This document shows positions 60,201 through 64,000 of a stretch of DNA of 64,000 bases, in pieces (positions within the stretch are counted from its first letter, which is position 1; every line of letters starts with the position of its first letter). The position numbers were made by a program, and so were the translations under genes. The notes under the pieces are model-generated. The model was not told the DNA's origin. It ran no database searches and saw only the letters and a list, made by a program, of their open reading frames with translations. Source of the DNA: Nymphaea colorata. Taxonomy: Eukaryota > Streptophyta > Magnoliopsida > Nymphaeales > Nymphaeaceae. Where the stretch lies: contig NC_045139.1 of assembly GCF_008831285.2 (NCBI RefSeq), positions 10,001,704-10,065,703 on the forward strand, in the 5' to 3' direction.

Positions 60201-61769
60201 ATGGTTCACGTAGTCATCGTCTCCTTCCCCGCCCCCGGCCACATAAACCCGACGCTGCAGTTCGCCAAGGTGCTGTTGCAGCGGGGCATCCAGATCACCT
60301 TCGGCACCACCGTCCAAGCCCAGGCCTACATCGCCTCCTCCACCACGACCGATGGCATCTCCTTCGCCACCGTCTCCGACGGCTTCGACTCCGAGGCCGA
60401 CGTCAACAACTCGGAGCCCCACTACCCCCGCCGCTACGAGCGCTACGGCTCCGCCTCCCTCGCCGAGCTCATCCGGTCCCTGACGGCCTCCGGTCACCCC
60501 GTCGATTGCGTCGCCTTCAACTTCCTCCTGCCCTGGGCCGCCCGCGTGGCCCACGAGCATGGTATCCCCTCTGCCCTCATCTGGCCGCAGCCCGTCTCCG
60601 TCCTCGCCCTCTACTACCACTACCTCTTCACCTGCCCGGAGAGCTTCGCCGATCTCTCGAAGGAAATTCAGCTGCCGTGCCTTCCTCCCCTCGTCACGGA
60701 GGACCTCCCTTCCTTCTTCCTCCCCGGAAACACCCACCCCCACGCCATCCCCATGCTCCGGGAGATGTTCGACAACATCCACGAGAACAAGTGCGGCTGG
60801 GCCTTCACCAACTCCTTCGACGCCTTGGAGGAGGACGTAATCGCCTCCCTCCGGGAGCACAAGATCAACGCCACCGGAATCGGGCCCCTCATCCCCTCCC
60901 TCACCCCGAAGACCATCAAGCAGGCGGTCAAGGAGGCTGGCAAGAAGGAGGAGATCGCATGCAACGGTGCCCACGAGAAGCCGGCCATCTCCAATGATCA
61001 AAACGCAGCGAGCGAGGAGAAGAAGCCGGAGCCAAGCGAGCAGGACAACAAACCAAAGAAAAGCGAGTTGGTCGAGTGGCTCGACGCGAAGCCCGCGGGC
61101 TCCGTCGTCTACGTGTCCTTCGGCAGCATCGCCGACGTGAAGTCGCTGCAGATCGACGAGCTGGCGGCGGGGCTGATGGGGATCGACCATCCGTTCGTGT
61201 GGGTCATCCGGCCTCCGGCCGACTACCCCGGATTCCCGGCCGGGTTCGAGGATGTGGTGGAGAAGAGGGGGATGGTGGTGAGGTGGTGCGCGCAGGTGGA
61301 GGTTCTGAACCACCCGGCGGTTGGCGGGTTCGTGACGCACTCCGGGTGGAACTCGACGCTGGAAGGGCTGGTGAGCGGGAAGCCGATGGTGTGCGTGCCG
61401 CAGTGGAGCGACCAGGCCACGAACGCCAAGATCGTGTCGCACAAGTGGAAGACGGGGCTCCGAGGGAGGAAGAACGACAAGGGCGTGATCGAGAGGGAAG
61501 AGTTCAAGAGGTGCGTCGGACTGCTCATGGGCGAGGAGAGCGGGAAGGAGATGAGGGAGAACGCTGCCAAGTACAAGGAGCTCGCCAAGCTCGCCATTCA
61601 GGAAGGCGGATCTTCCGACCTCAACATCAAGGCCTTCATCGAAGCCCTGCAACCACAACCGGCAGTAGCAGCAGCGCCACCACCACCACCGGTAGAGGAG
61701 CACAAGGAAAGGACCATGGAGGTGAAACCATTAGAGACTTCAGACATCCCTGTGCCTGCATCGGCTTAG
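60201..61769 (+). CDS. Family-1 UDP-glycosyltransferase with charged insertion and Pro-rich tail
   Basis: Same enzyme class as the gene at 37114-38556: cytosolic sugar transfer to a small acceptor, with UDP-glucose the likeliest donor. One exon, 522 residues, about 40 longer than usual. N-terminus VHVVIVSFPAPGHINP with candidate catalytic His14; AFNFLLPWAARVA replaces the usual Asp region, as in the neighbour. The PSPG box is complete at 362-405 (WCAQVEVLNHPAV, THSGWNSTLEGL, WSDQ). Two unusual parts: a Lys/Glu-rich segment at about residues 235-292 (KEAGKKEE, EEKKPEPSEQDNKPKK) in the interdomain linker, and a C-terminal tail from about residue 484 with AAAPPPPPVEEHKE. Both are in frame and show no stop. 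Very GC-rich third codon positions. Start chosen by family fit and TATA position. A UGT75-like assignment is inference. Confidence 0.92.
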   Translation: MVHVVIVSFPAPGHINPTLQFAKVLLQRGIQITFGTTVQAQAYIASSTTTDGISFATVSDGFDSEADVNNSEPHYPRRYERYGSASLAELIRSLTASGHPVDCVAFNFLLPWAARVAHEHGIPSALIWPQPVSVLALYYHYLFTCPESFADLSKEIQLPCLPPLVTEDLPSFFLPGNTHPHAIPMLREMFDNIHENKCGWAFTNSFDALEEDVIASLREHKINATGIGPLIPSLTPKTIKQAVKEAGKKEEIACNGAHEKPAISNDQNAASEEKKPEPSEQDNKPKKSELVEWLDAKPAGSVVYVSFGSIADVKSLQIDELAAGLMGIDHPFVWVIRPPADYPGFPAGFEDVVEKRGMVVRWCAQVEVLNHPAVGGFVTHSGWNSTLEGLVSGKPMVCVPQWSDQATNAKIVSHKWKTGLRGRKNDKGVIEREEFKRCVGLLMGEESGKEMRENAAKYKELAKLAIQEGGSSDLNIKAFIEALQPQPAVAAAPPPPPVEEHKERTMEVKPLETSDIPVPASA

Positions 61770-63036
61770 AGCGGCTGCCAAGTTTCATGCTTTGCGTATG
61801 GCTACGATTCAGAGCAAGCGGCACATCTTTCTGCAATGGAAACCAAAAAACCACACCTTCTCCGATATATCAGATAATTTAGCTTCCGGTAATTAGCCTT
61901 GAGCATCGTACTCTGGTTTTCTCTCGCTTTTGCATAAGTGGCCTTCTGGCGGTAACATAGAGCGTGCGCTCCTGCGTGGAAAAATGGCTTTTTGATTCAG
62001 TTTGTTCTGTAATAATTTGACATCAAGCCCGACGATTTGATGGCAGTGTAGATTAGCATCTATAATTGTGTGATAAGCTTTCAATTCACTGTGATCTTTC
62101 TTTTTTCCATTTCCACGTGAGTGCTATTAATTGATTGGCATTAGAACCTTCCCTCGATCTTCTCTTTCCTGAGATCGTTTTCTTCTTCTTCTTCTTCTTC
62201 TTCATTCTTAGCTTCCTTCTGTGATGTGATCGTGTTGGCGACCCGAACGGAAGGCACCGCCGAACGCGCACGTTCGTGTCGTATTCCGGTGCTTTAAACA
62301 TTCGCCCTCCCAAGTCATGGTTGCGTGTTCGAGTCGAATACGTGTTCGGCGTTCTTGCAGCATCATCAGATTCCGGTTTCTGGTCTGACGCGCGCAGACA
62401 TTTCTGCCATTTTTCTTCTGTTGAAATAAATGAGAGAAGAGACTCGGCACAAATTCAGGACTTTAAAATTTTTAAAATTGCATCAAACTTTATTAATTCT
62501 TTGAACTCGACTCCGCTCGACTCAAGTTTTATAACTTTTATTTGGCAAGGTCCAGCTTGACTCGATTCTGCTCACGTTCTTTACTATATATTTTATATGT
62601 TTTCAAGTGACCCATATATAATGATGAACTTTATTATCTTCCGATACATATGAGAGGATTCTTTCTTATTTATTACCAAACAATAAGTATTTACGATTGC
62701 AGCGCTACACAAAAATAATAAAAAAACCCAAAAAAACCAACAAAGAGCACATCTATGCACCAAATCTTTGGATTTTCTACATGGCCTAGCTTGTTTAAAA
62801 TTTTAAGATATAATTTTAAGCCGTTTTAAGTTTTTAAAATTACAAAGTAAGTACTAATGTTAAGTCTAATAAAGTTGAGTCAAGTTCATCCAACTAGAGC
62901 GCGACTTATTTACAAATTCGAGTTATCGGTTAAGTTTAAACTTGACTTGTTTAATTAATGAGTTAAACTAGAGTTGAGTTGAACCCGAGTTAGCTGACTT
63001 GTTGCATTCCTACTTGGACCTCCATTTTTTATTAAG
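61770..63036. other. 3' flank of the second glycosyltransferase
   Basis: 3' UTR, then non-coding DNA. A (TTC)n microsatellite lies at 62179-62203. 62500-63000 carries GACTCGA/GAGTT words of the dispersed family seen at 39-40 kb. Open frames here are simple-sequence or chance. Confidence 0.45.
62179..62203. repeat. (TTC)n microsatellite
   Basis: About eight TTC repeats, plus a short imperfect continuation. Confidence 0.9.
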
Positions 63037-63038
63037 CT

Positions 63039-63040
<2 letters not shown>

Positions 63041-63071
<31 letters not shown>
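63041..63071. repeat. (TA)n microsatellite
   Basis: About fifteen TA dinucleotides. Confidence 0.95.
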
Positions 63072-63072
<1 letters not shown>

Positions 63073-64000
63073 TTAAATGGCATTTAAAGTCACCAAACAA
63101 AGACCATTTATCTTTTTCGATCTATTGATCTATTTTTTACCATGTTAAAGTTATTTTTATTATATTTTTTTAAAATGATGGAAAAAAGGAAGATGTTCTC
63201 TCTCCCATTGGCCGACGATGCTGTGGGACGGTTCAAGAGCAACACCGACCGACCACCTGTTCCCGCCCGTCAGCCGGCGGGAAGAAGAAAGCGGGGAGGC
63301 GGATTGGCAGGTGGAAAGGGAGATTGGCAGGTGGGAGGAAGGATTCCTCACGTTGAGGAGGAGAGGGAATGTCAGGTGAATAATGATACATACATAGAGG
63401 ATAGTGGAAGGTTCATAAGCGTCACAAAATGATAAACAACGATAACAGCAATTGGTGTAATGAGATTACATTTTTTAGCAGATTATGCGTCTACGCCACT
63501 ACATGTTCTGCACACCATGTTCAGGACATCACGTACGACACACGTTATAGAAATTGAAGAAGAACTGGACCCGTTTAATTCGGACATGGAATTCGACATA
63601 ATGGTGACTCTAGTGCTCCAAAATAATTCACTCATGAGAGTTGTTAGGATAATAAAAAAAGAGAAAAAAAATTGAACAAATGCCATATAACAAAAATATT
63701 ACTTTTTTTTCCCCTAATTTATCTCTTAAATGCCCATCACATAGATCAGATGACTGTCGTGACTGAGTTGGGCTCCGGATTTCAAGAGTCATCATTCAAT
63801 TTTGAAAGGTCAAAACAAGCTAGTCATGATAATCTCTCCGTTCTCTCTCTCCACATGTTTTTGTTCCTGTAAACTCAAATATTTCTCGATTTGGTTGACT
63901 AAGACAACAATCTAAGTCTACAAGAAAGAATGTCCTGATAAGAAATACTTTTAGATCCTAAGCAAATCAGTCATGTAAGTCGCTTAATCTACATAAATTT
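63072..64000. other. Right end of window, no gene recognised
   Basis: A GC-richer stretch at 63220-63370 gives a short open frame (63142-63432) rich in Gly/Arg without a domain. The rest is AT-rich. Confidence 0.4.

Noticed and set aside
59964..61703. 579-codon open frame antisense to the second glycosyltransferase
   Set aside because: It mirrors a very GC3-rich gene; biased third positions keep the antisense frame free of stops. No domain and Leu/Val/Gly/Asp-rich composition typical of shadow frames.
62086..62450. Lys-rich open frames near 62.2 kb
   Set aside because: The Lys run is a translation of the (TTC)n microsatellite; flanks have no conserved motif.
1..64000. CRISPR arrays, bacterial operons, tRNA or rRNA genes
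   Set aside because: No regularly spaced repeats with unique spacers. No convincing tRNA A/B boxes with a cloverleaf and no rRNA sequence were found by eye. A covariance-model scan would be needed to exclude small RNA genes fully.

Overview
This is a 64 kb piece of a flowering-plant nuclear genome. The evidence is spliceosomal introns, plant-type gene families (phytocystatins, the O-GlcNAc transferase SECRET AGENT, plant secondary-metabolism UDP-glycosyltransferases), TATA-box promoters and many decayed plant retrotransposons and MITEs. The single-exon genes are very GC-rich inside an AT-rich background. I cannot name the species from sequence alone.

Layout. 0.2-0.5 kb: last two exons of a ribosomal protein eS8 gene (+). 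3-11 kb: three paralogous single-exon secreted phytocystatin genes (one +, two -) that also share a conserved promoter block. 13.1-23.7 kb: a complete 28-exon SECRET AGENT gene on the minus strand; every exon joins in frame to give 985 codons, and one intron appears to use a GC donor. 25-28 kb: decayed LINE reverse transcriptase (-). 31.6 kb: a GC-ended, AT-cored element with a perfect 9-bp target duplication. 32.5-33.3 kb: three short minus-strand segments that look like exons of an unrecognised gene. 37.1-38.6 kb: intact glycosyltransferase gene (+). 39.3-40.5 kb: a diverged tandem duplication of about 550 bp. 41.7-56.5 kb: a nested graveyard of Ty1/copia, LINE and MITE sequence. 57.1-57.6 kb: a broken copy of the 37-kb glycosyltransferase. 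60.2-61.8 kb: a second intact glycosyltransferase with an unusual charged insertion and proline-rich tail.

Functional picture. The window holds two tandem-duplication families, proteinase inhibitors on the left and glycosyltransferases on the right. They are separated by a housekeeping signalling gene (SEC) and a large transposon-rich spacer. The glycosyltransferase array seems to have been broken up by insertions: a 28-bp relic at 44.4 kb and a truncated pseudogene at 57.1 kb lie between the two intact genes. All retroelement open frames I examined carry stops, frameshifts or rearrangements, so none looks autonomous. Gene models, splice sites and family assignments come from reading the sequence and from general knowledge of the families; no database search or alignment program was run.
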